Counted from the stretch's first letter, positions 1 to 8,356 are shown. The stretch: 64,000 bases of DNA from Paenibacillus kobensis NBRC 15729 (GCF_004000825.1 NZ_BILZ01000001.1:62001-126000); one strand, 5' to 3'. Program-made: numbers and translations. Notes: generated from the sequence alone by a model not told the origin.

Positions 1-154
1 ACGATTCTTCTGTAGCAGACGACGACGAGGAAGCCGGCTTCGTACTTTCGGACGTTCCTTTGTCCTCGGATTTGCCGCATGCGGCAATAACGAACGTCAA
101 TACGGATATAAGAAGAAGCGCAACAATTCGATTACGATACAATTTGGTTTTCAT
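1..154 (-). CDS. Substrate-binding lipoprotein, N-terminus only (runs off the window)
   Basis: Only the first 51 codons lie in the window. They encode a lipoprotein signal peptide: a basic start (MKTKLYRNR), a hydrophobic core and a VIAAC lipobox, so Cys26 would be the lipidated residue. A Ser/Thr-rich linker follows, typical of ABC-transporter substrate-binding lipoproteins anchored outside the membrane. A GGGGGA ribosome binding site precedes the ATG. The two flavin monooxygenases behind it and the SsuC-like permease across the divergent promoter suggest it binds an organosulfur compound such as an alkanesulfonate. That specificity is inferred from context, because the binding domain is not visible. 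Confidence 0.7.
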   Translation of the reverse strand, partial: MKTKLYRNRIVALLLISVLTFVIAACGKSEDKGTSESTKPASSSSSATEES

Positions 155-193
155 AGTTAATCCCCCAATGTTTATTAATAAGAATGACAGTGT

Positions 194-1567
194 TTAGCTG
201 GATGTAACTTGCTCTTCGGCTGCTGCGCGAGAAGCGGAGCGAGGATGGATCGGCACTTCGAGACCGAGATTATCGCGCAGCGTATGCCCCTCGTATTCGG
301 TGCGGAACAAGCCGCGCCGCTGAAGGATCGGAATGACGTGCTCGACAAATTGCTCGAGACCGCTCGGCAGGATCGGCGGCATAATATTGAAGCCGTCGCA
401 GCCGTAATTCAGGAACCATTCTTCTAGATGATCCGCGATTTGCTCAGGCGTTCCGGCAAATGTGTGATGACCGCGAGCGCCTGTAACTCTTGCGATGAGC
501 TGACGAATCGTCAGTTTCTCCCGTCTTGCCATGTCGACAAGAAGCTGATAGCGGCTTTTGCCGCCGTTGATATCGACCGCATCCGGAAGATCAGGTACGA
601 GTTCGTCTAAGGAATATTGGCTCAAATCGACGCGGAGCGTTCTCGAAACCATGCTCAGCCCAACCTCTGGAAGTACCAAATCCTGCAAATATTGCTCGGC
701 TTCCCGCGCTTCCTGCTCGGTTGAACCGATAATGGGCAGGATGCCTGGCATAACGAGCAGCGAGTGGGGGGAGCGTCCATATTTCGGCATGCGTCCCTTC
801 AAGCTGCGGTAGAACTGCTGCGCTTCCTCCAGCGTCTGCCAAGCGGTGAACACGACCTCGGCTGTGCGGGCGGCGAACTCTTGTCCGGTATCCGATGAGC
901 CTGCCTGTACGATGACCGGTCTGCCTTGCGGCGTATGAGGGACGCTGAGCGGTCCCCGCACCGAGAAGTGCTCGCCTTGATGGCGGATCGGATGTACCTT
1001 GCTTGAATCCGCGAAGATGCCCGAGCTTTTGTCGATGATTAGCGCATCCGGCTCCCAGCTATCCCACAGCGACGTAACGACACTGACAAATTCATCCGCC
1101 CGTTCATAACGCAGCTTATGTGCGAGGTGATGGTCTTTGCCGAAGTTGAGGCTTGCTGCCTCCATACCTGTCGTGACGACGTTCCAAGCGGCGCGGCCCT
1201 TGCTCAGGTGATCGAGAGACGCGAACTTGCGAGCAACATGGAAGGGCTCATTGTAGGTGGTCGAGGCGGTACCGACAAGTCCGATCCGTTCAGTTACGGA
1301 AGCAATCGCCGACAATAGGGTAAGAGGCTCTGCACGCACAGGAACCGTATGCCGCACGGCCGTGTCATGCGGCTCATTCAGCGAAGGGATATCTTCGATG
1401 AACACCATATCGAACTTGCCCCGTTCGGCAGTCCGTGCGAAATGTTTATAAAAGTCGAACGTAAGCAAGCCGCCGGTATTCGTATTCGGATGCCGCCACG
1501 CCGCAATATGATGACCGACGCCGAAGACGAACGCGCCGAGCCGAATCTGTCGTTGAGATGCTGACAT
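194..1567 (-). CDS. LLM-class flavin-dependent monooxygenase (NtaA/SnaA/DszA type)
   Basis: A 457-residue protein of the bacterial luciferase-like TIM-barrel family, in the FMNH2-dependent NtaA/SnaA/DszA branch. Visible motifs are the N-terminal LGAF..GVGHHIAAWRHP, FIEDIPSLN, the family sequence LDHLSKGRAAWNVVT near residue 125, and the C-terminal GTPEQIADHLEEWF..GCDGFN. Such enzymes use reduced flavin from a separate reductase to cleave C-S or C-N bonds in nitrilotriacetate, sulfones or dialkyl sulfides. The ATG at 1567 was preferred to the GTG at 1576 because AAGGAGT lies about 8 nt upstream of it. It lies 18 nt downstream of a close paralogue on the same strand. The substrate is unknown; sulfur scavenging is inferred from neighbours. 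Confidence 0.85.
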   Translation of the reverse strand: MSASQRQIRLGAFVFGVGHHIAAWRHPNTNTGGLLTFDFYKHFARTAERGKFDMVFIEDIPSLNEPHDTAVRHTVPVRAEPLTLLSAIASVTERIGLVGTASTTYNEPFHVARKFASLDHLSKGRAAWNVVTTGMEAASLNFGKDHHLAHKLRYERADEFVSVVTSLWDSWEPDALIIDKSSGIFADSSKVHPIRHQGEHFSVRGPLSVPHTPQGRPVIVQAGSSDTGQEFAARTAEVVFTAWQTLEEAQQFYRSLKGRMPKYGRSPHSLLVMPGILPIIGSTEQEAREAEQYLQDLVLPEVGLSMVSRTLRVDLSQYSLDELVPDLPDAVDINGGKSRYQLLVDMARREKLTIRQLIARVTGARGHHTFAGTPEQIADHLEEWFLNYGCDGFNIMPPILPSGLEQFVEHVIPILQRRGLFRTEYEGHTLRDNLGLEVPIHPRSASRAAAEEQVTSS

Positions 1568-1585
1568 GTATACCACTCCTTCTAA

Positions 1586-2935
1586 TTAAATGGACGCAGA
1601 TACGCTGTATCTGCTGATTGGCCGGGCGAGGCCGAGATGATCGCGAAGCGTGCTGCCCGTATATTCCGTTCGGTACAATCCGCGCCGCTGCAGAATAGGC
1701 ACGACGTGTTCGACGAATAATTCGAGACCTCCCGGCAAGAAAGGCGCCATAATGTTGAAGCCGTCTGCCGCGCCATTCGTGAACCATTCTTCGAGCTGAT
1801 CCGCTATCTGCTCTGGCGTTCCGGCATAGGTACGGTGTCCGCGAGCTCCCGTCACTCGATACATTAATTGGCGGATCGTAAGCCCTTCGCGACGAGCCAT
1901 ATCGGCTACAAGCTGGAATCTGCTTTTGTTCCCATTGATCTGTGTTAATTCGGGAAGCTCTGGCAGCGGTCCATCGAGCGGATAGCCTGACAAGTCGACG
2001 TTCAGCGACCCTGCCAGCATCGCTAAGCCGATTTCCGGAAGGACGAGCTCTTGAATTTCGGCTTCCTTGCGCTTCGCTTCTTCTTCCGTAGAGCCGATGA
2101 TCGGCAGAATGCCAGGCATAATCTTGAGCGAGTCTTCGGATCTGCCGAAGTCGGCCAGCTGCGATTTTACGCTGCGATAAAATTGCTGCGCTTCTTCAAG
2201 CGTCTGCCATGCGGTAAAAATAACTTCGGCCGTTTCCGCGGCAAGCCGCTTGCCGGTTTCCGAGGAGCCGGCTTGGATGATGACTGGACGGCCTTGCGGA
2301 GAACGCGGCAAATTAAGCGGGCCCTTCACAGCGAAAAACTCACCTTTGTGATGAATTTCATGCACTTTGTCGGAGTCTGCGAATAAACCGGCTTCGCGGT
2401 CACCTATAATCGCGTCATCTTCCCAGCTGTCCCACAGCTTGGAGGCGGCTTCGACGAATTCACGTGCACGCTCGTACCGGTTGTTATGTTCCGGGTGATC
2501 GTCTTTGCTGAAATTGGCGGCTTCCTCGTTGCGGCTGGACGTGACAACATTCCAGGCGGCGCGGCCGCCGCTCAAATGATCAAGCGTGGCAAATTCTCTC
2601 GCGAGGTTGTATGGATCATGGTAAGTCGTCGAGACCGTTGCCGTCAGGCCGATATGGCTTGTAACGCCGGATAAGTAGGAGAGGAGCGTGATCGGCTCCG
2701 GCCGTATGGCTACGTTATGTTTGAGCTGTGTGCCATTTCGGTCGAAGACGGCCAACGTATCGGCGAGAAACAGCATATCGAATTTGCCTCGCTCCGCGAT
2801 CTGCGCGCATTGTAGGTACAGCTCCGCATCCATGATGCGTTCCGGTTCTGTTTCCGGCAGCCGCCATGCCGCGACATGGTGACCGACGTTGAACAGGAAA
2901 GCGCCGAGATGCATTTGATTCGTCTCTTTACTCAT
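1586..2935 (-). CDS. LLM-class flavin-dependent monooxygenase, paralogue of the next gene
   Basis: A 449-residue FMN-dependent monooxygenase of the same NtaA/SnaA/DszA family as its downstream neighbour, and clearly a tandem-duplication relative: both share GAF.F.VGHH.AAWR, LDHLSxGRAAWNVVT, GRPVI.QAGSS.TG and TPEQIAD.LEEWF. The reading frame extends 37 codons further upstream, but the ATG at 2935 has an AGGGGGA ribosome binding site 8 nt before it and aligns with the paralogue's start. It is the first gene of a leftward operon (monooxygenase, monooxygenase, lipoprotein) that diverges from the permease at 3389. Two paralogues side by side suggest two related substrates or successive oxidations, which is inference. 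Confidence 0.85.
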   Translation of the reverse strand: MSKETNQMHLGAFLFNVGHHVAAWRLPETEPERIMDAELYLQCAQIAERGKFDMLFLADTLAVFDRNGTQLKHNVAIRPEPITLLSYLSGVTSHIGLTATVSTTYHDPYNLAREFATLDHLSGGRAAWNVVTSSRNEEAANFSKDDHPEHNNRYERAREFVEAASKLWDSWEDDAIIGDREAGLFADSDKVHEIHHKGEFFAVKGPLNLPRSPQGRPVIIQAGSSETGKRLAAETAEVIFTAWQTLEEAQQFYRSVKSQLADFGRSEDSLKIMPGILPIIGSTEEEAKRKEAEIQELVLPEIGLAMLAGSLNVDLSGYPLDGPLPELPELTQINGNKSRFQLVADMARREGLTIRQLMYRVTGARGHRTYAGTPEQIADQLEEWFTNGAADGFNIMAPFLPGGLELFVEHVVPILQRRGLYRTEYTGSTLRDHLGLARPISRYSVSASI

Positions 2936-3083
2936 GCATTGGTTCCCCCTAATCATATTGTGGATGAATCGAAAGCGGAGTCGGATACAGAAAGATCCCA
3001 TGATCTTCGGACTAACTCCGAGATCAAGGGGCCTTTGGTGGTCCAATCGGCTTGCTTGATTGGAAATTACTGTACCATTTTAA

Positions 3084-3140
3084 ATCCGATAAATCAAGTA
3101 GGAATACTTCTTGACATGACGGAAAAGGGAATGATAGGAT
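3084..3140 (+). promoter_or_regulatory. Candidate promoter and CymR-like box between divergent sulfur genes
   Basis: The region between the divergent units holds ATCC-N12-GGAAT at about 3086-3106, which loosely resembles the box of the cysteine-metabolism repressor CymR. A TTGACA at 3111-3116 with TAGGAT at 3135-3140 (18-bp spacer) could be a rightward promoter. About 250 bp of leader then precede the permease ATG, and I found no S-box or T-box landmarks in it. The CymR reading rests on a weak consensus and on context. Confidence 0.3.
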
Positions 3141-3325
3141 GCAAATAAGAGTAAAAAACAGGTTAAACTGATCCGTCGGACCGATCGTAAGCTTACCGCT
3201 AAGGTGCTCGCAGAAGATATCGGCGGCGATTGCCAGCGACAACTAAAAAACATCGTCTACTGGATCACCAGAGACTTCTTTAAGCCGACAGTACGAAGTA
3301 CGAATTGGCGGGGGGAAGTCTCTTT

Positions 3326-3355
3326 TCTATTGAAGAGAGATCTATTGAAGAGAGA
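3326..3355 (+). repeat. Perfect tandem 15-bp repeat in the permease leader
   Basis: TCTATTGAAGAGAGA occurs twice with no gap, at 3326-3340 and 3341-3355, just upstream of the permease ribosome binding site. It looks like a recent 15-bp duplication. It lies outside the coding region if the ATG at 3389 is the start. Confidence 0.9.
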
Positions 3356-3388
3356 ATCAAGGCATTTAACTTGAAGGAGGGGCATCAA

Positions 3389-4258
3389 ATGAACACAACC
3401 AAAACCATTGCCCGGCCGATTGCGGCACAGGAAGAAGCACAAGCGGCTATACCGGCAGCGCGACAACCGGCATACAAGCCTCGCAAAAAAACACAAAGCA
3501 AGTGGAGCAACTGGCTCATCGGACTCATTCTGCCTGTCGTCGTACTGATCGGTTGGCAAGTCGCCGGGAATATGGATCTGATCTCGAAGAACCTGTTGCC
3601 GACACCGTATGCCATCGGATCGTCGTTCGTCGATTTGGCGAAGTCCGGGGATTTGTTCAAGCATTTAAAAATCAGCGTACAGCGGGCTGCCATCGGTTTC
3701 CTGCTCGGAGGAGGGCTTGGCTTACTGTTCGGGATGGCATCCGGTCTTCTTCGCCGCGTCGAGCAAACGGTCGATCCATCGATCCAGATGCTGCGCATGA
3801 TCCCGCATCTCGCCATCACGCCGTTGTTCATTCTCTGGTTCGGTTTTGGCGAGCTCTCGAAAATACTTCTTATCGCAAAAGGCGCCTTTTTCCCGCTGTA
3901 CGTCAATACGTTTCTCGGTATCCGGAACTCGGACGCGAAGCTGTTCGACGTCGCACGGGTCCTGGAGTTCAGCAGATGGAAGCAAATCACCCGTCTGGTC
4001 ATTCCATCGGCGCTGCCGAACGTCCTGCTCGGCTTGCGCTTGTCGCTGGGTGTTGCTTGGCTGGGCCTCGTTGTCGCTGAACTGATGGGTTCGAGCGAAG
4101 GGGTCGGCTATCTGATTATGGATGCACGGCAATTCAATCAGACTTCCGTCGTCTTTGTCGGTATTATCATCTTCGCCGCAGTCGGAACGGCTACCGATTC
4201 ATTAGTGAAATTTTTGGAGAAAAAGCTTCTGCGTTGGCGGGACAGCTATAAGGGTTGA
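3389..4258 (+). CDS. ssuC: ABC transporter permease, SsuC/TauC-like
   Basis: A 289-residue membrane protein of the BPD_transp_1 family, the permease of alkanesulfonate/taurine/nitrate-type importers. After a charged 40-residue N-terminus it has about six membrane segments. The conserved cytoplasmic loop that contacts the ATPase reads around EFSRWKQITRLVIPSALPNVLLGLRLSLGVAW. The ATG at 3389 has AAGGAGG 8 nt upstream; the frame stays open 28 codons further but without a site. No ATP-binding gene lies on this side, so the ATPase and the rest of the binding protein must be outside the window or shared. The gene symbol is by family; the real substrate could be another sulfonate. Confidence 0.8.
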   Translation: MNTTKTIARPIAAQEEAQAAIPAARQPAYKPRKKTQSKWSNWLIGLILPVVVLIGWQVAGNMDLISKNLLPTPYAIGSSFVDLAKSGDLFKHLKISVQRAAIGFLLGGGLGLLFGMASGLLRRVEQTVDPSIQMLRMIPHLAITPLFILWFGFGELSKILLIAKGAFFPLYVNTFLGIRNSDAKLFDVARVLEFSRWKQITRLVIPSALPNVLLGLRLSLGVAWLGLVVAELMGSSEGVGYLIMDARQFNQTSVVFVGIIIFAAVGTATDSLVKFLEKKLLRWRDSYKG

Positions 4259-4317
4259 TTACAGCAGGAGGGACGTATCGGCATTGCATTTACCAAAACC
4301 TTGAGGAGGGCAACAAA

Positions 4318-4839
4318 GTGAAGAGCAAACTTACGGTTTTATCGGATTCCAAGCAATTGGCTGTCGCAAGAACGCACAGTGTAGTACTGGATCGCGGAGT
4401 TGAACAAGGCGGGGAAGATGCCGGGTTCAGGGCAGGGGAGTTGTGGCTCATCGCACTGTCCGGGTGCGTCGGCGGTTCGCTTAACCACCGGGCGCGCGGA
4501 TATGGTTATCCTCAAGCGGTGACTCAAGTTATCGCTGAAGACACTGTTAATAGCAAAGGGAAAGTCGTTAGCGTTGTATTTACATTAACCTTCTCCGCCG
4601 AAGTGGACTGCGAGACGCGCGTGAAGCTGCTTCAAGAAACCAGGGAGCATTGTAAACTGCTGAATACGGTTGGTCCTCACATCGACTTGAAGCTTCAGCA
4701 GCACAGTGAAGACGCGCTTCCTGTATCTCAAGATGCGGGCGGCTCTGCCCTTACCGAAATTGCTGCGGCAGCGGCCGGCGACGGAGAACAAGAGAAGCAA
4801 CAAGCGTGCCAGCTGGAAGACGGAAGCTGCTGCATTTAA
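4318..4839 (+). CDS. OsmC-family protein with cysteine-rich tail
   Basis: A 173-residue OsmC/YhfA-type protein. The first family cysteine is in ALSGCVGGSLNHRARGYGY and the second conserved position in REHCKLLNTVG. OsmC-like proteins are thiol peroxidases or act in sulfur metabolism, and relatives are often encoded with sulfonate or thiosulfate genes, which fits this position 59 nt after an SsuC-like permease. The GTG start at 4318 has GAGGAGG just upstream; the open frame runs 21 codons further without a site. An unusual acidic, Gln-rich C-terminal extension ends in CQLEDGSCCI, with three cysteines in ten residues. This tail could bind a metal or carry a persulfide, which is speculation. Confidence 0.75.
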   Translation: MKSKLTVLSDSKQLAVARTHSVVLDRGVEQGGEDAGFRAGELWLIALSGCVGGSLNHRARGYGYPQAVTQVIAEDTVNSKGKVVSVVFTLTFSAEVDCETRVKLLQETREHCKLLNTVGPHIDLKLQQHSEDALPVSQDAGGSALTEIAAAAAGDGEQEKQQACQLEDGSCCI

Positions 4840-4910
4840 TAAACGAGTCCAGTGACGAAGAAACGAATAACAACTATCGAGTGACAAGAACAACTGCTGA
4901 ATGAAGATGA

Positions 4911-4940
4911 AGTCCGCGGAAAACGCGGGCTTTTTCATTT
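4911..4940 (+). terminator. Rho-independent terminator after the OsmC-like gene
   Basis: CCGCG and CGCGG form the stem around GAAAA, followed by CTTTTTCATTT. Close copies of this AAGTCCGCGG...CGCGGGCTTTT unit occur at 30024, 38184 and 59895. Confidence 0.75.
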
Positions 4941-5088
4941 ATTGTAGAAGGACAAGAACATATCCATGTAACAATATATAATCCAGTAACACCTTTTATG
5001 AACGAGCAGGATTGCTTAATCATGACACGAATACGATAGATATGGCAGAATATTACTATGCTCGCTAACGTTATCTGAACGATACTCG

Positions 5089-5547
5089 ATGATTATTATT
5101 TTGAACACCAAATGTGCAAGTGTCGATGGAGAAGATATCCAAGTTTCGAACGATATCATTATCGATCCATTGGTTACTATATTTTATTCCACTATTAAAT
5201 ATATGTCTGCAATGGGGATGAATCTAGTTGTAGATACAGTCAATGATACTGACGAGAGGTTTAATGCGTTTCTGGATTTATTAAACGGCCATCCTGTACT
5301 CTTGGTAGGAGTAACTTGCTCGAAAGAGGAACTTATTCGAAGAGAGCAACTAAGGGGAGACAGAGAGAGCGGATTAGCCGTCTCACAGTATGATAAGGTT
5401 TATTCCCTTAAGGAGTATGACATCGAAGTCAATACTGAAACCATGCGACCACACGAATGCGCCAACAGGATACTAGATTTTATTAGATCCAATCGGGAAT
5501 ACTCTGCTTTTAGGAAGTTAGATAAAAGAAGCGTTGGTGTTTCCTAG
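5089..5547 (+). pseudogene. Chloramphenicol-phosphotransferase-like protein lacking its P-loop
   Basis: The 152-codon frame starts like a CPT-family kinase (MIIILN) but then jumps to later parts of the fold (GMNLVVDTVN, LLVGVTCSKEELIRREQLRGDRESG, YDKVYSLKEYDIEVNTETMRPHECANRIL). The expected GxxxxGK[ST] nucleotide-binding loop after the first strand is absent. The segment YDKVYSLKEYDIEVNTE..P.ECA is the usual C-terminal half of CPT-like kinases that phosphorylate small hydroxylated antibiotics or metabolites. No good ribosome binding site precedes the ATG. The best reading is a kinase gene that lost an internal N-terminal piece. The frame is otherwise open, so a short protein may still be made. 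Confidence 0.55.
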
Positions 5548-5580
5548 AATCGAATCACCATATATACGGAGGCTATGTGT

Positions 5581-6155
5581 ATGACAGAGCAAAAAAGAAA
5601 TCGAATGAAATGGGAAGAGGGAGTATGGCTTAATCCCCCGCTATCTGTCCGGCAAGAGGGCCAATGGTTGAAGGTTGTGCCTGAGAAAGGGAGAGACTTC
5701 TGGAAAAAGACACTTTATGATTTTGAATATGAAGATGGCCCGGCTTTACTTGCTCATTGGGATCGTCATACAGCGGTTGAGGTATCTTTCCATCTCTAAT
5801 TGATGGCGTGCTTCGTGAAATTAAAGAAGAAAGTGGAATCGACGCGACCGTTAGTCATTTAGTTAATGTAATATCCAATACAGCGGTCCATAAGTGGTAT
5901 GACGGTGTGACGGATGTTCCTACGAAGGTCATGTTTGATTTCGTGTGCAGAGTTGTTGGCGGAGAACTAACTACTTCTGATGAAACGAGCGATTGTAAAT
6001 GGGTGCCAAAGGAAAATGTTCTAGATTTCATTACTTTACCTGCAATTCGTTTGCGTTATGAAGCTTATTTGAACTTCAACGGTTCTGTCAATTATATGGA
6101 TTACGTTACTACGACAACGCAAGAATGCAAGCTTAATTTTCAAAGAGCTTTGTAG
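5581..6155 (+). pseudogene. Chimera: DUF1349 N-terminal half joined to Nudix C-terminal half
   Basis: From a well-placed ATG (GGAGG 8 nt upstream) codons 5581-5799 encode the first half of a DUF1349 protein: WLNPP, RDFWKKTLYDFEYEDGPALL, ending at WDRHTAVEVSFHL where the family continues. Exactly there the frame meets a stop, and from 5796 a different frame encodes the second half of a Nudix hydrolase: LIDGVLREIKEESGID, the C-terminal part of the Nudix box (REx2EExG), then a normal Nudix end (CKWVPKENVLDF). The N-terminal glycine part of the box is missing. Two unrelated genes have been joined by a deletion and neither product can be complete. Confidence 0.75.
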
Positions 6156-6340
6156 TTATTATGGATAGTTCTATATGCTCCTAACGGAGAACATTAGCTC
6201 CACCACAAAAGAAGTCAACCGGCCGATCGGCTGCCTTCGCTCAACTAACGGGCAGTATAGTGCGGTGGCGGCAATGCAGGTATTGGGGACATACAAAGAA
6301 ATGAATAGTTAACTACCATTATTCGGAAGGAGCGTAGGTA

Positions 6341-6973
6341 ATGAGTTTCGTTCAATTAGAAGGTGAAAGAATATCATTAATCCCACTTGAGTTGGGACAC
6401 GCAGATTCCTTATTTCATTGTTCACAATCTCCTCAAATATGGGAAAATCTCCCGTGCAAAATCCAAAGTTTAAATGAAATGCAGAACTTCATACGCACCG
6501 CAATTTTAGGAAGGGAAAACGGAGAAGAATTCCCTTTTGTTGTTTATGATAAAACACTTAATAGAACGGTTGGCATGACCCGATATTTAAGGATTTCGTC
6601 TGCGCACAAGAACTTGAACATCGGATGGACATGGTATTCTCCTGAAGTGTGGAGAACAGCCGTAAACACCGAGTGTAAGTATTTGTTACTAAAATATGCA
6701 TTTGAAGAATGGAAAGCGGTACGTGTTGAAATCATTACGACAACAACTCATAGCCGTTCGCAAAAAGCTATTGAACGATTAGGAGCGAAGAAGGAAGGAG
6801 TACTAAGAAAAAAATATTATGGATTAGACTATGTGATGTATAGTGTCATTGATGAGGATTGGTTTGATGTTAAGAATCGGCTTGAATCATTCTTAAATCG
6901 TCCAATCGATCGCTTAGATATCGCGGTGGAACTTAAGGATACATTTATTCACCAACCTAAAGGAGATGAATGA
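6341..6973 (+). CDS. GNAT N-acetyltransferase, RimJ/RimL-like
   Basis: A 210-residue acetyltransferase of the RimJ/RimL type (acetyltransf_3). It begins with the typical LEGERISLIPLELGHADSLF, has GMTRYLRISSAHKNLNIGWTWYSPEVWRTAVNTECKYLLLKYAFE in the acetyl-CoA-binding region, and RVEIITTTTHSRSQKAIERLGAKKEGVLRKKYY near the end. Relatives acetylate ribosomal proteins, antibiotics or other amines. AAGGAG lies 9 nt before the ATG. It looks intact, unlike the two loci before it. The substrate cannot be told from sequence. Confidence 0.85.
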   Translation: MSFVQLEGERISLIPLELGHADSLFHCSQSPQIWENLPCKIQSLNEMQNFIRTAILGRENGEEFPFVVYDKTLNRTVGMTRYLRISSAHKNLNIGWTWYSPEVWRTAVNTECKYLLLKYAFEEWKAVRVEIITTTTHSRSQKAIERLGAKKEGVLRKKYYGLDYVMYSVIDEDWFDVKNRLESFLNRPIDRLDIAVELKDTFIHQPKGDE

Positions 6974-7193
6974 GATTAAGAATAGATTCGAATTTACTGC
7001 GGTTGTTATAATAAATAATGGCGAGTTAACAGACGATTTTACCATCGAAATCGCACAAATTGCTGACCGTTTAGCCGAACGGCTAGAGATCGCGAAGAAA
7101 GCGCTGCAGACCATTGTGGAAAGTACTGAACATGGTAAGGAGACAGCCAAGACTATAGCCTCAGAAGCTCTGGAAGCAATTATTAAGCCCTGA
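6966..7193 (+). CDS. Small hypothetical protein overlapping the acetyltransferase stop
   Basis: A 75-residue frame that overlaps the end of the acetyltransferase by 8 bp and could be translated by coupling; the AAAGGAG immediately before the ATG is too close for a normal site. The product is amphipathic, with a predicted long helix from ELTDDFTIEIAQIADRLAERLEIAKKALQTIVESTEHGKETAKTIASEALEAII, rich in Ala, Glu and Lys. I do not recognise a family. Its composition resembles real coding sequence rather than noise, but a remnant of another gene is equally possible. Confidence 0.4.
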   Translation: MNEIKNRFEFTAVVIINNGELTDDFTIEIAQIADRLAERLEIAKKALQTIVESTEHGKETAKTIASEALEAIIKP

Positions 7194-7335
7194 AATAACC
7201 TATACACCATGCAAGTCTTCAAGTAACCTGAGTTAGGGAAATGATGGTAGATCTGGTGAAATCAATGGATTAATGACACTTCCAATATGTGGTATATTAT
7301 GATATATAAAAATACTGTTCCTTAGGAGGAATAAG

Positions 7336-7692
7336 GTGAAATATTGGGGATATTTTAGCGTCCTTTCATCTCTAGGAACGATAGTGCTATGGCTTATTCT
7401 AAACTTCAATAACCCCTATAATTCTGCTTCACCAAGTAATGATGTTCTGATAAGAACGGGAGCATTTCTTTTAACTCCAGCATTTGTTGCAGTAATAGGC
7501 ACGTTTGTTAAGAAACGTTTCATCCTGCTCATCGCATTTTTTTGGTCATTACCTTTAAGCCTCTACCTAGCTATGACGCCTAGTATTTTTAAGTTATTTT
7601 TAGTTACTTCATTTTGTTATCTTTTGGCGGGTATTCTGATGAGAAAGAGCCACGAGACGCTGACTACATCCGACAACAGCCGATTACACTAA
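7336..7692 (+). CDS. Small membrane protein of unknown function
   Basis: A 118-residue protein with about four hydrophobic segments (YFSVLSSLGTIVLWLIL, AFLLTPAFVAVIGTFV, FILLIAFFWSLPLSLYLAM, LFLVTSFCYLLAGILM) and a short polar tail. The GTG start is preceded by TTAGGAGGAATAAG, a good site, and a TATATTATGATAT-like stretch just upstream could hold a -10 box. I do not recognise the family. The stop codon lies inside an ACTAACGGG motif that also occurs at 6244. Confidence 0.6.
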   Translation: MKYWGYFSVLSSLGTIVLWLILNFNNPYNSASPSNDVLIRTGAFLLTPAFVAVIGTFVKKRFILLIAFFWSLPLSLYLAMTPSIFKLFLVTSFCYLLAGILMRKSHETLTTSDNSRLH

Positions 7693-7719
7693 CGGGTGAC
7701 TATAGCTCAATGTGACATG

Positions 7720-7749
7720 ACGGCACCCGGCAGTACGATCGGGTGCCGT
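7720..7749 (+). terminator. Hairpin after the small membrane protein gene
   Basis: ACGGCACCCG pairs perfectly with CGGGTGCCGT around a 10-nt loop. The T-tract that follows is weak (TGTTCGTT), so termination strength is uncertain. Confidence 0.55.
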
Positions 7750-7804
7750 TGTTCGTTGAAGTAACGGACAAGTAACGTCAAAATTCATTTTAGGAAGTGA
7801 TTAC

Positions 7805-8245
7805 GTGGCAGTAACATTAGAAAGTATAGATGAAAATGAATTAAGTATATTAAATAATCTTGTTGAATTGGCTGCGTATGATTTGTCTGAATTGAGTGGA
7901 AGCGATATTAATGAGAACGGTTTGTATGTTGTTAATTTTGATTCTAGAAATTGGTTCGAAGATGCTAACTTCCACCTTTATTTTATTAGATTTAAAGGAA
8001 TACTAGTGGGCTTCGTTGTAATCAGAAAGTTGATTGAAGAAAACGTTATATTCTTGAATCATTTTTTTATACTTAGGAAGTATAGAAGACAGAATATTGG
8101 TAGAGAAGCGGCAAAAAAAGCATTTAATTTGTTTACAGGTAAATGGAGAGTAAGTCAGTTTGATTGGAATATTCCGGCCCAGATTTTTTGGAGAAAAACC
8201 ATCAAAGAATACTTAAATGATAATCCCACTGAAATAAGAAGGTAA
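7805..8245 (+). CDS. GNAT-family acetyltransferase-like protein
   Basis: A 146-residue protein of GNAT type: HLYFIRFKGILVGFVVIRK forms the central strands, NHFFILRKYRRQNIGREAAKKAFNLF is the acetyl-CoA-binding signature (R/Q-x-x-G-x-G/A variant, here RRQNIGREA), and FDWNIPAQIFWRKTIKEYL is the C-terminal part. The GTG at 7805 follows a TTAGGAAGTGATTAC site. It is AT-richer than the sulfur genes, like most of this accessory stretch. The substrate is unknown. Confidence 0.7.
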   Translation: MAVTLESIDENELSILNNLVELAAYDLSELSGSDINENGLYVVNFDSRNWFEDANFHLYFIRFKGILVGFVVIRKLIEENVIFLNHFFILRKYRRQNIGREAAKKAFNLFTGKWRVSQFDWNIPAQIFWRKTIKEYLNDNPTEIRR

Positions 8246-8314
8246 GATAATAAAGGACCTGCACAAGAATTTACAACGGCAGGCAGTTTCACTTAATAGA
8301 GATCCATTATTTTC

Positions 8315-8342
8315 TTGACCAATAAGCTGACCGTGTTATCCT
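8315..8342 (+). promoter_or_regulatory. SigA-type promoter before the CIRCE element
   Basis: TTGACC at 8315-8320 and TATCCT at 8337-8342 are separated by 16 bp. Transcription would begin near 8350, placing the CIRCE palindrome in the first bases of the transcript, the same layout as groE promoters. Confidence 0.55.
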
Positions 8343-8356
8343 TAAGAAAAGGAATC

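Noticed and set aside
3150..3388. S-box or T-box riboswitch, or a short leader gene, before the permease
   Set aside because: No conserved riboswitch core or anticodon loop was found; a 57-codon frame starting at an internal GTG has no family and no ribosome binding site.
6180..6262. attC-like recombination site after the Nudix fragment
   Set aside because: There is dyad symmetry around CGGCCGATCGGCTG, but no paired RYYYAAC/GTTRRRY core boxes, and no integrase in the window.
6914..7222. Leftward 102-codon frame
   Set aside because: Antisense to the acetyltransferase end and the small protein; looks like a low-complexity shadow.
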